Origin: Chelativorans alearensis
GTDB taxonomy: Bacteria > Pseudomonadota > Alphaproteobacteria > Rhizobiales > Rhizobiaceae
Reading direction: 5' to 3'
Assembly: GCF_010993735.1 (NCBI RefSeq)
Contig: NZ_WQNI01000006.1
Coordinates: 124,001-188,000 of the forward strand
Length of the DNA: 64,000 nucleotides
Each line of letters opens with the position of its first letter. Within the stretch, counting starts at the first letter, position 1. Both the position numbers and the translations under genes were made by a program. Under the pieces are notes generated by a model. The model did no database searches, was not told where the DNA came from, and was given only the letters and a program-made list of their open reading frames with translations. Below, piece by piece: positions 48,741 through 56,802 of the stretch.

Positions 48741-50567
48741 TTACAGCGGCGCCGTCGCTAAACGCAGCCAGGCGGCCGTCTCGCCGTCGACCAGCGGCCC
48801 GACCTCCGCCAAGACCCGTCCATGATAGGCGTCGAGCCACTCCCGCTCCTCTCCCGTCAGAAGCGACGGATCGATGAGCCGGCGGTCGACGGGTGCCAGC
48901 GTCAGCGTCTCGAAGCCGTGCATGTCCACCTCGCCCCCTTCGACAGGCTCGGGAGGGGTGACGACGATGAGGTTCTCGATGCGGATGCCGTAGTGCCCGG
49001 CGCGGTAGTAGCCGGGCTCGTTGGACAGGATCATGCCGGTGCGCAGCTTTTCCGTGCCGGTCTTGGCGATGCGCTGCGGGCCCTCGTGCACGGAAAGGTA
49101 GGAGCCGACGCCATGGCCCGTTCCATGGCCATAGTCGAGGCCGGCATTCCAGAGAGCAAGCCGGGCGAAGGCGTCGATGTCCACGCCGCGGGTGCCGGCG
49201 GGAAAGCGCAGCATGGAGAGGGCGATCACGCCCTTCAGCACCAGGGTGAAGCGGTTCCGCATCTCGTCCGTCGGCTGGCCGAGGGCGACGGTGCGCGTGA
49301 CATCCGTCGTGCCATCCTCGTACTGGCCGCCGGAATCGACCAGCAGAAGCTCGCCCGCCGCAAGCTTCCGGTTGGTCTTCCTCGTCACGCGGTAGTGGAT
49401 GATGGCGCCGTTGGGGCCGGCGCCGGAGATGGTGTCGAAGGAGATGTCGCGCAGCGGCATCTGCGCTTCGTCGCCGGCGCGGCGCCGGCATTCCTCCAGA
49501 TGCTTGACGACGGCGATCTCGTCGAGGCTCTCCGGTTCCTGCGCGTCGAGCCAGGCGAGGAAGCGGGCAAGGGCCGCGCCGTCGCGCAAGTGGGCTGCCC
49601 GCGCGCCCTTCAGCTCCGCCTCGTTCTTCATGGCGCGGGGAAGGGCAGTGGGATCGGCGAAGGAGACGGTTGCGCCGCCGCTCTCCTCCACCAGGAGGCG
49701 CAGCTTCTCGGCCGCGCGGGCATTGTCGAGGCCGATCTTCGCGCCATCTCGCGCTAGCTCCGCGAGCACGGTCTCCAGCTCCGAGGGCACATGGAGCTCC
49801 GCCAGTTGGCGCAGATAGGTCTCCGTTTCGTTCGAGAGCTTCTTCGGGTCCATGAAGAGGCGCGGTCGGTCTTTGGCCGAGAGAATGGCAAAACCGAGCG
49901 CCAGCGGCGTGTGCGGAACGTCGCTGCCACGGATGTTGAACGCCCAGGCGAGCGAGGATGGGTCGGTGAGCACCGTGTGGTCGACGCCGTCCTCGGCCAG
50001 CTTGCCGGCCAGGCGGGAGAGCTTGTCGGCGGCTGCTTCCCCGGCATAGTTGAGCGGGTGGATGCGCACCGGCTCGGCGGGCGGGGCGGGCTGGTCTTCC
50101 CATATGGCGTCAACGAGATTGCGTTCGAGCGGTACGGCCTCCGCGCCCGGCTTCTCCAGGGCTTTGCGCAGGCCAAGCGTGTCGCCGATGGTGTGCAGCC
50201 AGGGGTCGAAGCCGACGCGTGCGCCCTTCGACAGGTTCGCCTTCACCCAGTCGCGCGGCGGGTTGTCGACAAGGCTCTCGATATCGAAGAGCGCGGGATC
50301 CGTCTGCTCGCCGGCCTGCAGCGTGTAGCGGCCGTCGACGAAGAGGACCGCCTTCTCGCGCAGGATGAGCGCCGCGCCCGCCGAGCCGGTGAAGCCGGTC
50401 AGCCATGCAAGCCGCTCCGCGCCCGGCGGCAGGTATTCTCCCTGATGTTCGTCGCTGTGCGGCACCAACAGGCCGTCGAGGCCGGCCTCTGCCATCAACG
50501 CGCGCAAGCGCTCCAGGCGCGGACCTGCCTGAGAGGGATCGGCGGTGCTGTCGAAAGACTGGAACAT
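48741..50567 (-). CDS. Xaa-Pro aminopeptidase (M24B, three-domain aminopeptidase P type)
   Basis: A 608-residue metallopeptidase that removes N-terminal residues preceding proline. Two creatinase-like N-terminal domains (LLVPHSDEHQGEYLPPGAERLAWLTGF at ~30-60; a second at ~160-310) precede the M24 domain. Metal ligands are visible: LLVDSGGQYEDGTTDVTRT (two Asp), GHGTGHGVGSYLSVHEGP (His), ILSNEPGYY (Glu) and HGIRIENL (Glu). The length matches the eukaryotic-like XPNPEP1 form. The ATG at 50567 follows GGAG. A half-copy of a palindromic repeat lies just upstream. Confidence 0.92.
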   Translation of the reverse strand: MFQSFDSTADPSQAGPRLERLRALMAEAGLDGLLVPHSDEHQGEYLPPGAERLAWLTGFTGSAGAALILREKAVLFVDGRYTLQAGEQTDPALFDIESLVDNPPRDWVKANLSKGARVGFDPWLHTIGDTLGLRKALEKPGAEAVPLERNLVDAIWEDQPAPPAEPVRIHPLNYAGEAAADKLSRLAGKLAEDGVDHTVLTDPSSLAWAFNIRGSDVPHTPLALGFAILSAKDRPRLFMDPKKLSNETETYLRQLAELHVPSELETVLAELARDGAKIGLDNARAAEKLRLLVEESGGATVSFADPTALPRAMKNEAELKGARAAHLRDGAALARFLAWLDAQEPESLDEIAVVKHLEECRRRAGDEAQMPLRDISFDTISGAGPNGAIIHYRVTRKTNRKLAAGELLLVDSGGQYEDGTTDVTRTVALGQPTDEMRNRFTLVLKGVIALSMLRFPAGTRGVDIDAFARLALWNAGLDYGHGTGHGVGSYLSVHEGPQRIAKTGTEKLRTGMILSNEPGYYRAGHYGIRIENLIVVTPPEPVEGGEVDMHGFETLTLAPVDRRLIDPSLLTGEEREWLDAYHGRVLAEVGPLVDGETAAWLRLATAPL

Positions 50568-50589
50568 GGGGCACTCCACAGGGCGCTGT

Positions 50590-50643
50590 CTTGTCGCAAT
50601 TCCGGGCGGAAACCGGTTCCCGCCTTTCCTCAAATTTTTCTAG
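50590..50643 (+). repeat. half copy of the bipartite palindromic element (CAATTCC variant)
   Basis: It contains TTGTCGCAATTCCGG, then CGGAAACCGGTTCC, and ends TTTTTCTAGAG. This is the hairpin-B half seen complete at 51142-51196, but the right arm has decayed. It lies between the aminopeptidase start and the DUF1127-like gene. Confidence 0.7.
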
Positions 50644-50849
50644 AGGCCGCGACCCTAACCGCGGGTGAGGGCGCGGGCAATGCGGCGGAGAGGGATTTCA
50701 ATCTTATTGATGTTGCGGCGCAGCACGTCCTTCGCACATGCAAAAATCGAATGGCTGGCATGCGCAATGAGCGCTGGTTGATCGGGTCAGCAATGCTTAC
50801 CTTTCGAAGCGTGGAGGACGAACTTTCTATAGTGAGAAGGAAACTTCAC

Positions 50850-51032
50850 ATGGCACATGGTGCAAAGCGTGGATTTTTTCGTAACGCCGTGGATGCGTTG
50901 GTTGCCGCCCGCGAACGGCAGGTGAGCCGCTATGTCAACGGCGCGCTCCTGATGCTCGACGACGAGACGTTGAAGGCGCACGGCTACAGCCGTGAAGAGC
51001 TGCGCCGCAAGGGCACGGGCTATATGTACTGA
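50850..51032 (+). CDS. DUF1127-like small arginine-rich protein
   Basis: A 60-residue protein. A basic amphipathic helix (KRGFFRNAVDALVAARERQVSRYVNG, in pieces) is followed by LLMLDDETLKAHGYSREELRRKG, the arrangement of rhizobial DUF1127-like proteins. Some members bind RNA and affect phosphate or stress physiology; nothing more can be said here. AGAAGG lies 9 nt before the ATG, TATAGT (50828-50833) may be the -10 box, and a strong terminator follows 20 bp after the stop, so it is a single-gene unit. Confidence 0.8.
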   Translation: MAHGAKRGFFRNAVDALVAARERQVSRYVNGALLMLDDETLKAHGYSREELRRKGTGYMY

Positions 51033-51052
51033 GATTTTCACTCGGGGCTTGG

Positions 51053-51094
51053 AAAAAGGCGGCCGCAGCCACTGCGGCCGCCTTTTTTCTTTTT
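51053..51094 (+). terminator. intrinsic terminator after the DUF1127-like gene
   Basis: A 16-bp stem (51053-51068 with 51072-51087), 11 bp of it GC-rich (GGCGGCCGCAG and complement), has a 3-base loop and ends in TTTTTTCTTTTT. It is the clearest terminator in the window. Confidence 0.9.
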
Positions 51095-51196
51095 AGACCA
51101 GTTCATCGTTTCACGGAATCGATGAACTGGTCTAACTTTTTGTTTTGTCGCAATTCCGGACGGAAACCCGGTTCCACTTTTCCTGGAATTGCTCTA
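51093..51196 (+). repeat. bipartite palindromic element, copy 3 (variant stems)
   Basis: The architecture is that of the copies at 294 and 15357, but both stems differ. Hairpin A has 16-bp perfect arms (51093-51108 and 51120-51135, TTAGACCAGTTCATCG and complement) and keeps a TTTCACGGAAT loop. Hairpin B has arms GCAATTCC (51150-51157) and GGAATTGC (51185-51192) and keeps the GGAAACC...CCACTTTTCC core. The right end CTCTAG supplies the TAG stop of the minus-strand prmA gene. Confidence 0.85.
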
Positions 51197-52066
51197 GCGC
51201 TTCATGTGGAGCGTGGCCCAGCCTTCGCGGTGGATCGTGGCGACGTGGCGGAAGCCCTGGCCGACATAGGCGGCGATGACGGCACGGCGCTGGCGGTCCA
51301 GAATGCCCGACAGGATGAGCGAGCCGCCCGGTGCAAGATGATGCGCCATATCGGGCGCCAGCCGCATCAGCGGGCGGGCGAGGACGTTGGCGACGATCAG
51401 GTCGAACGGTCGTCTTTCGGCAAACAGGCGGTGATGGAAGCCGGGCGCTGTGACGGGGTGGACCCAGGCGGCGGCTTCGTTCAGCCGCACATTGGAACGC
51501 GCCACACGCGTGGCCGTGGGGTCGATGTCGGTGGCCAGCACCGGAATGCGCCTGAGCTTGGCGATGGCGATGGCCAGGACGGCGCTGCCCGTGCCGAGGT
51601 CCAGCGCGTTCCTGGGGTGCTCGCGGTTCATGACGCGGCCGATCATCTCCAGACAGCCCGCCGTCGTGCCGTGGTGGCCGGTACCGAAGGCAAGGCCTGC
51701 CTCGATCTCGATGGCGATCTCGCCCGGCCGCGCGCCGCCGCGCTCGTGGGCGCCGTGGATGAAGAAGCGGCCGGCCCGCACGGCGCGCAGACCCTCCAGC
51801 GCGTGGGCGACCCAGTCGGTCTCCGGTAGCTCCTCCACGGATATCTCCGGAAAGACGGGCAGGGCGCCGAGGGCCGCGCCCATGCGCGTCTTCACGCCGT
51901 CGGCATCCTCCATGGCATAGACGGAGACCTCGTGCAGGCCTTGCGCCTCGTCGATCTCCGTGATGGCGAGCGCCAGTCCGTCATCCTCGAATGCGCGGTC
52001 GAAAAGATCATAGATGCGGGTGGCAAGCGCCTGCGGCGCCTGGAGGTAGAGACGGGTCTGGGACAT
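51194..52066 (-). CDS. prmA: ribosomal protein L11 methyltransferase PrmA
   Basis: A 290-residue SAM methyltransferase that trimethylates ribosomal protein L11. The N-terminal L11-recognition domain is followed by FGTGHHGTTAGCLEMI (~140), motif I ALDLGTGSAVLAIAIAKL (~163), PVLATDIDPTATRVARSNV, and the catalytic-loop strand LIVANVLARPLMRLAP. Its TAG stop is also the end of the palindromic element at 51093-51196. It is adjacent to a Sco gene on the same strand, with a large hairpin between. Confidence 0.93.
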   Translation of the reverse strand: MSQTRLYLQAPQALATRIYDLFDRAFEDDGLALAITEIDEAQGLHEVSVYAMEDADGVKTRMGAALGALPVFPEISVEELPETDWVAHALEGLRAVRAGRFFIHGAHERGGARPGEIAIEIEAGLAFGTGHHGTTAGCLEMIGRVMNREHPRNALDLGTGSAVLAIAIAKLRRIPVLATDIDPTATRVARSNVRLNEAAAWVHPVTAPGFHHRLFAERRPFDLIVANVLARPLMRLAPDMAHHLAPGGSLILSGILDRQRRAVIAAYVGQGFRHVATIHREGWATLHMKR

Positions 52067-52088
52067 CGGCTTTAAAGAAGGTGGGGCT

Positions 52089-52234
52089 AGGGTGTGTTGA
52101 GATTCAGGCCATGGCGGGCTGCAAATGGCGATTTTCCGCGCTTCCGGTGCTCATGTACCCGTACGTACACTGCGCTCCGGTTCTCGAAAATCACCATTTT
52201 CGCCTCGCCCTGACCTTGAATCTCAACACACCCC
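52089..52234. repeat. 146-bp imperfect inverted repeat
   Basis: Outer arms of 17 bp are perfect (52090-52106, GGGTGTGTTGAGATTCA; 52217-52233). Inside, AAATGGCGATTTTC on the left pairs imperfectly with AAATGGTGATTTTC on the opposite strand at the right, and CCGG/GTAC blocks also correspond. The whole unit can fold as one long hairpin filling the gap between the sco stop and the prmA start. It looks like a MITE-like or REP-type dispersed repeat. Confidence 0.75.
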
Positions 52235-52237
52235 AAG

Positions 52238-52816
52238 TCAGCCCTCCTTTACCAGCCGGCGCAGCTTGGCGATAGCTGTGTCCGGGTTCTCCTGGTAGGA
52301 AATGGTGCCGAAAAAGTCGCCGTCGCGGCCAAGCAACATGACCGAGGCCGTGTGGTCCATGGTGTAGTCGCCGCCCTCCAACTCCACCTTGTTGGCATAG
52401 ATGCGGTAGGATCTGACCATCTCCATCACTTTCTCGGGCTCGCCGGTGATGCCGGTGATGCGGCTGGAGAAGTTTTCCAGATAATTCTTCATGATCTCCG
52501 GCGTATCGCGCTCGGGGTCGACGGTGACGAAATAAGCCCCCAATTCCTCGCCGTCCTCGCCCAGTTGCTCGAGCCAGCCTTCCATCTCGAACAGTGTGGT
52601 GGGGCAGATGTCGGGGCAATGGGTGAAGCCGAAGAAGATCGCCGTCGGACTGCCCTCGAATGCCTTTTCGCTGATCGGTTCGCCATTCTGGTCGACAAGC
52701 TGGAACGGCGCGCCAAAGGCGACCGCCGCACTCCTGTCGCGGTACCACTGGAACGTGAGCAAGCCGACTGCAAGGACCATAAGGGCGAGAATGCCGACAA
52801 GAATGTAGCGCATCAT
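52238..52816 (-). CDS. SCO1/SenC-family copper protein
   Basis: A 192-residue thioredoxin-fold protein anchored by an N-terminal helix (RYILVGILALMVLAVGLL) and facing the periplasm. The copper site is CPDIC in FGFTHCPDICPTTLF (~76-81) with the distal His in YTMDHTASVMLL. Sco proteins deliver copper or act as thiol reductases for the CuA centre of cytochrome c oxidase. The ATG at 52816 is chosen over a GTG three codons upstream; neither has a strong ribosome site. A small membrane-protein gene lies 21 bp upstream on the same strand. Confidence 0.92.
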   Translation of the reverse strand: MMRYILVGILALMVLAVGLLTFQWYRDRSAAVAFGAPFQLVDQNGEPISEKAFEGSPTAIFFGFTHCPDICPTTLFEMEGWLEQLGEDGEELGAYFVTVDPERDTPEIMKNYLENFSSRITGITGEPEKVMEMVRSYRIYANKVELEGGDYTMDHTASVMLLGRDGDFFGTISYQENPDTAIAKLRRLVKEG

Positions 52817-52837
52817 GGAAATCACCGTTGAAGGAAA

Positions 52838-52996
52838 TCAGAGACACCAGGCAAGGCCGGCCTCAGCCAGGGAAATAAAAATCGCCGCGCCGTTCTCCAT
52901 CCACATGGCAAGCCCGAGACCAGCTAGCGCCGCTAGGAGCATGGCAAGGGCACCAAGCTTGAGGAAGGCCGGAAGATTGGCGGGTGCCGTCTTCAT
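52838..52996 (-). CDS. 52-residue membrane protein upstream of sco
   Basis: A short protein with one clear hydrophobic helix (ALAMLLAALAGLGLAMWM) and a second C-terminal amphipathic stretch ending LAEAGLAWCL. It is 21 bp upstream of the Sco gene on the same strand, so it is likely cotranscribed. The coding pattern (third-position GC, hydrophobic periodicity) supports a real gene, but no strong ribosome site is seen before the ATG at 52996. Function unknown; a link to respiratory copper assembly is inference from position only. Confidence 0.55.
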   Translation of the reverse strand: MKTAPANLPAFLKLGALAMLLAALAGLGLAMWMENGAAIFISLAEAGLAWCL

Positions 52997-53442
52997 GGAT
53001 GAAGGATAGTCCCGATGCCGAGGGGAAGGAAGATGCAAACTGTCGCAAGCGGCGACCGCTCACGGGGAGAAGGAGCCGCTAAAGATATCACCCCGCTGCA
53101 CACCGTGTCGTCATATACGCACATGTTATGTTTGCCGATACGGCCTTTACCTTGTCCCAGTGGTCCGACCCAACAGATGGTACCCATCCCTTTGGAAGAG
53201 CTAGCGCACGAGTTGTTAACCTGTTGGGGCGATTTGTCCGGACAGATGGGGCCATCTGTCAGGATCGCACCACTAGACCATTGCTGCAGGATTTGATTCG
53301 CACGAGCCGGTGAAGCTTACGTGCAACCCAATATAGAAATATACTCGCGTGGTGCGTGTATTGACTTTCATCCTACTTATATAGCCAAATGCCAAGGGCT
53401 TTTCTGCGCCCTGGTGGCGCGGTATCGAGCAGGGGCAATTAA
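52997..53442. other. 446-bp gene-free stretch before the winged-helix-like ORF
   Basis: The stretch is less GC-rich than its surroundings. It has TGTCC-GGACA (53235-53244) overlapping a near-perfect palindrome GACAGATGG-GG-CCATCTGTC (53241-53260). Near the downstream gene there is an AT-rich segment with TATAGAAATATA (around 53330) and TTGACT (near 53361) followed by TTATATAG, a plausible but badly spaced promoter. Short plus-strand frames at 53015-53313 lack ribosome sites and protein-like composition. Confidence 0.45.
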
Positions 53443-53895
53443 ATGAATAAGAACTTCCACGAACTGAAACGTCAGCTTGCTGAACTTTCAGAAACCATCA
53501 ACAAATTCGAGTCGGAAGCTGTCCAGCTCCGCATCGTGGAACTTTTATTCAACCAAGCCGGCGGCCAGAGATTCTTGGAGGCACCTGGTAGTTCCTACGC
53601 CGCCGGGCCCGGCCGGGCCGGCAGGCGCGAAGCGGCGGGCCCCTCTGGTGCCGGTTCGCGGGCACGCACAACCGCCCCTAGCGCCAGCGGTGCCGTCGCG
53701 GCGCTGGCGCGATTGATTTCCAGCGACTTCTTCAATCAAAAACGCACGATCGGCGATATCGTGAAAAAATGCGAAGAAGAAGTCGGCACCCGCTATAAAT
53801 CCAACGCCTTTTCCGGGCCGCTGTCGCGCTACGCCAATAGCGGTGTGCTGAAACGCGAGAAGAACGCCGACGGCAAGTACGTATATTTCAAATAG
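53443..53895 (+). CDS. uncharacterised protein, coiled-coil start and winged-helix-like end
   Basis: A 150-residue protein of unknown function. Residues 1-~40 are a charged helix (ELKRQLAELSETINKFESEAVQLR). Residues ~47-87 are a Gly/Ala/Arg/Ser linker encoded by very GC-rich, hairpin-forming DNA. Residues ~92-150 (FFNQKRTIGDIVKKCEEEVG ... FSGPLSRYANSGVLKREK ... YVYFK) have helix-helix-strand spacing like a winged helix. Codon use in the two ends is less biased than in neighbours, as for an acquired gene. AGGGGC precedes the ATG. It is convergent with uvrD. Confidence 0.65.
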   Translation: MNKNFHELKRQLAELSETINKFESEAVQLRIVELLFNQAGGQRFLEAPGSSYAAGPGRAGRREAAGPSGAGSRARTTAPSASGAVAALARLISSDFFNQKRTIGDIVKKCEEEVGTRYKSNAFSGPLSRYANSGVLKREKNADGKYVYFK

Positions 53896-53949
53896 GTATG
53901 CGATCGTCATAAACGGCCGGTGTGGGCTGAAGCTTCGGCCCGAAACCGT

Positions 53950-56571
53950 TCACGCCCGTTCGACGAAGCCGTCCAGAACGCGTTTCTGGCCCGCCTTGTC
54001 GAAATCGATGGTAAGCTTGTTGCCATCTATTGCCGCGACATTGCCGTTGCCGAACTTCAGGTGGAAGACGCGGTCGCCCACCTTGAAGGCCGAAGGGCCA
54101 TCGGCGACCGACTTGGCCACCAGCTCGCCCTCGATGGTGCGGCCCTTGACCGAGCCGCGCCCAGCGCCATAGCCCGAATCCGTCTCGCCGTAGCCGATGC
54201 GCTCTACCTGATGGCCGGAGCGCGTGCCCCAGTTGCGCGCCGTGGCGTCCGTGCGGTTTTTCTGGGCGCGCTGCCAGCCGGGGGTGGCGTAGGAATTGGA
54301 GAAGACCTCCGCCGCCTCGTCGAAGCGCGAGGGGCCGTAGGGATTGGGCCGGCCCGGCTGCCTGCCGCCCTGGGGGCGCCCATAACCGCCATAGGCGCCG
54401 CCGTCCTCTGCCACCTCGACATGCGCCTCGGGCAATTCATCGAGGAAGCGCGAGGGGATGGTGGATTGCCACAGGCCGTGGATGCGGCGGTTGGAGGTGA
54501 ACCAGACGTGCAGGTTCTTCTTGGCGCGCGTCAGGCCGACATAGGCAAGCCGCCGCTCCTCCTCAAGGCCGGAACGCCCGCCCTCGTCGAGCGCGCGCTG
54601 ATGGGGGAAGAGGCCTTCTTCCCAGCCGGGCAGGAACACGGTGTCGAACTCCAGCCCCTTGGCCGAATGCAGCGTCATAAGGCTGACTGCGTCGAGCTCC
54701 TCGTCGCGCTCGGCGTCCATGACCAGCGCCACATGCTCCAGAAAGCCGCGCAGGCTCTCGTATTCCTCCATGGAGCGGATGAGCTCCTTCAAGTTCTCCA
54801 GCCGCCCAGGCGCTTCGGCGGAACGGTCGTTCTTCCACATGTCGGTGTAGCCCGACTCCTCCAGGATCAGCTCGGCCAACTCCGTATGCGGCGTGCGCTC
54901 CAGCATGCCCTGCCAGCGCTCGAAGCTTTCCACGAGGTTGCGCAGGGCGGCACGCGGCTTGGGCTTCATCTCCTCGGTGCCGACAAGGTCGCGCGCGGCC
55001 TGCAGGAGCGGCGCGCCGCGCATGCGTGCGACATCATGGATCTGGCGTACGGCGGCTTCGCCCAAGCCTCGCTTCGGCACGTTGACGATGCGCTCGAAGG
55101 CGAGGTCGTCGGCGCCTTGGGCGACGACACGGAAATAGGCGAGCGCGTCGCGGATCTCCATCCGCTCGTAGAAGCGCGGGCCGCCGATGACACGGTAGTT
55201 GAGGCCGAGGGTGACGAAACGATCCTCGAACTCGCGCATCTGGAAGGAAGCGCGCACGAGGATGGCCATGTCGTTGAGAGCGTGGTCCTTGGCCTGGAGA
55301 GCCTCGATCTCCTCGCCGAGGGCGCGCGCCTCTTCTTCCGAATCCCAGGCGGCGTGGACCTTGACCTTGGGGTCGTCCGGATCGGCCGCGTCGGTGAAAA
55401 GCGTCTTGCCGAGCCGGCCTTCGTTGTGGGCGATGAGATGGGAGGCGGCGCCCAGGATATGGGCGGTGGAGCGGTAGTTGCGCTCAAGCCGGATGACGGT
55501 GGCGCCGGGAAAATCCTTCTCGAAGCGCAGGATGTTGTCCACCTCGGCGCCGCGCCAGCCGTAGATGGATTGATCGTCGTCGCCCACACAACAAATGTTG
55601 ATTTGTTGTGTGGGTTTGTTTTCGCTCACGGGCCGCACCGCCGCCTGCGGCGGCTGGCCCTCCGCGGGGGCGGGCGAAACGTCGCCCGGCGCCCGGTCGG
55701 GCGCTCGGCCTTCGGCCGGATGCTTGCCTGGCCGCTGCGCGAGGAGCCTCAGCCACATGTACTGCGCCGTGTTCGTGTCCTGATACTCGTCCACCAGGAT
55801 GTATTTGAACTTGGCGTGGTATTCCCTGAGAACGTCCGGGTTTTCGCGGAAGAGGCGGATCGGGTGCAGGAGGAGGTCGCCGAAATCCACCGCATTCAGC
55901 GTCTTCAGCCGCTCCTGATATGCGGCATAGAGTTCGCGGCCCTTGCCGTTCGCGAAAGCGCGGGCGTCGCCCTCGGGAATGTCCTGCGGGACCAGCCCCT
56001 TGTTCTTCCAGCCGTCGATCATCTGCGCGAACTGGCGCGCCGGCCAGCGCTTGTCGTCCAGACCCTCGGCCTGGATGAGCTGCTTCAGGAGCCTGATCTG
56101 GTCGTCGGTGTCGAGGATGGTGAAGGAGGATTTGAGGCCGGCGAGCTCGGCATGGCGGCGTAAGAGCTTGACGCCGATCGAGTGGAACGTGCCGAGCCAC
56201 GGCATGCCCTCGATAGCCTGCCCGACCAACACGCCGATACGCGCCTTCATCTCGCGCGCCGCCTTGTTGGTGAAGGTGACTGCGAGGATCTGCGAGGGAT
56301 AGGCACGGCCGGTCGCCAGGATGTGGGCGATGCGCGTCGTCAGCACCCGCGTCTTGCCGGTACCGGCGCCCGCCAAGACGAGCACCGGACCTTCGGTGGT
56401 CTCGACGGCCAGGCGCTGCTCCGGGTTCAGCCCTTCGAGATAGGGTGTGGCCGCGCCCTGGCGGGCGGCCATGGCGCGCGCGGCAATGCCGCCCGCGCGC
56501 GGGGCGGTGGGCGGGGAGCGTGGGGCTTCATCATCGCCGAAGAACGGCAGATCGTCCGGAGAACCTGACAT
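53950..56571 (-). CDS. uvrD: UvrD/PcrA-type SF1 DNA helicase
   Basis: An 873-residue 3'-5' helicase for excision and mismatch repair. Motifs in order: LNPEQRLAV, Walker A GAGTGKT (~68), DEYQDTN (~260), GDDDQSIYGWRGAEV (~330), TLHSAKGLEFDTVFLPGWEEG (~640) and RRLAYVGLTRAKKNL. A C-terminal PcrA-type Tudor tail ends DKLTIDFDKAGQKRVLDGFVERA. Unusual: ~43 residues of Pro/Ala/Gly/Arg sequence are inserted between DEYQD and GDDDQ (~280-322), encoded by a run of hairpins. The ATG at 56571 gives a normal N-terminus; upstream in-frame codons are not protein-like. Confidence 0.93.
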   Translation of the reverse strand: MSGSPDDLPFFGDDEAPRSPPTAPRAGGIAARAMAARQGAATPYLEGLNPEQRLAVETTEGPVLVLAGAGTGKTRVLTTRIAHILATGRAYPSQILAVTFTNKAAREMKARIGVLVGQAIEGMPWLGTFHSIGVKLLRRHAELAGLKSSFTILDTDDQIRLLKQLIQAEGLDDKRWPARQFAQMIDGWKNKGLVPQDIPEGDARAFANGKGRELYAAYQERLKTLNAVDFGDLLLHPIRLFRENPDVLREYHAKFKYILVDEYQDTNTAQYMWLRLLAQRPGKHPAEGRAPDRAPGDVSPAPAEGQPPQAAVRPVSENKPTQQINICCVGDDDQSIYGWRGAEVDNILRFEKDFPGATVIRLERNYRSTAHILGAASHLIAHNEGRLGKTLFTDAADPDDPKVKVHAAWDSEEEARALGEEIEALQAKDHALNDMAILVRASFQMREFEDRFVTLGLNYRVIGGPRFYERMEIRDALAYFRVVAQGADDLAFERIVNVPKRGLGEAAVRQIHDVARMRGAPLLQAARDLVGTEEMKPKPRAALRNLVESFERWQGMLERTPHTELAELILEESGYTDMWKNDRSAEAPGRLENLKELIRSMEEYESLRGFLEHVALVMDAERDEELDAVSLMTLHSAKGLEFDTVFLPGWEEGLFPHQRALDEGGRSGLEEERRLAYVGLTRAKKNLHVWFTSNRRIHGLWQSTIPSRFLDELPEAHVEVAEDGGAYGGYGRPQGGRQPGRPNPYGPSRFDEAAEVFSNSYATPGWQRAQKNRTDATARNWGTRSGHQVERIGYGETDSGYGAGRGSVKGRTIEGELVAKSVADGPSAFKVGDRVFHLKFGNGNVAAIDGNKLTIDFDKAGQKRVLDGFVERA
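55583..55735. repeat. hairpin-rich in-frame insertion within uvrD
   Basis: A perfect 14-bp inverted repeat (55583-55596 and 55601-55614, CCCACACAACAAAT, loop GTTG) is followed by four short GC hairpins: CCGCCGC/GCGGCGG (55638-55653), CGGGCGA/TCGCCCG (55671-55688), GCGCCCG/CGGGCGC (55689-55704) and CGGCC/GGCCG (55706-55718). All are read through in frame as the extra ~43 residues of the helicase. Confidence 0.7.
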
Positions 56572-56656
56572 TGAGCACCGCATATGGTGATTCGGGCCTG
56601 GGAGGCCAAACGTTTTCCTTTTGTACCGGTTCGTCACGGCAAGGCCAAGGTCTGTG

Positions 56657-56711
56657 CCGGCACTTCACGCAGCCCCCGGCACTTCACGCAGCCCCGGTAC
56701 TTCACGCAGCC
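56657..56711. repeat. three tandem 18-19-bp repeats between uvrD and the hydrolase gene
   Basis: The unit CCGGCACTTCACGCAGCC occurs at 56657-56675 (one extra C), 56676-56693 and 56694-56711 (one C-to-T change). It lies in the divergent promoter region of uvrD and the dienelactone hydrolase. It could be a slippage product or a repeated binding site. Confidence 0.8.
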
Positions 56712-56802
56712 TTGAATGGACCGGCTGGAAACCCATTCCTATGCTCGCTCAGGGCGTGACGGCCCGAGGGGGAACGCAATTATCCCAGGAGAGAGCGTAG
56801 CT

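Noticed and set aside
53015-53313. Small plus-strand frames upstream of the winged-helix-like ORF
   Set aside because: No ribosome sites, odd composition and overlap with palindromes; more likely noncoding.
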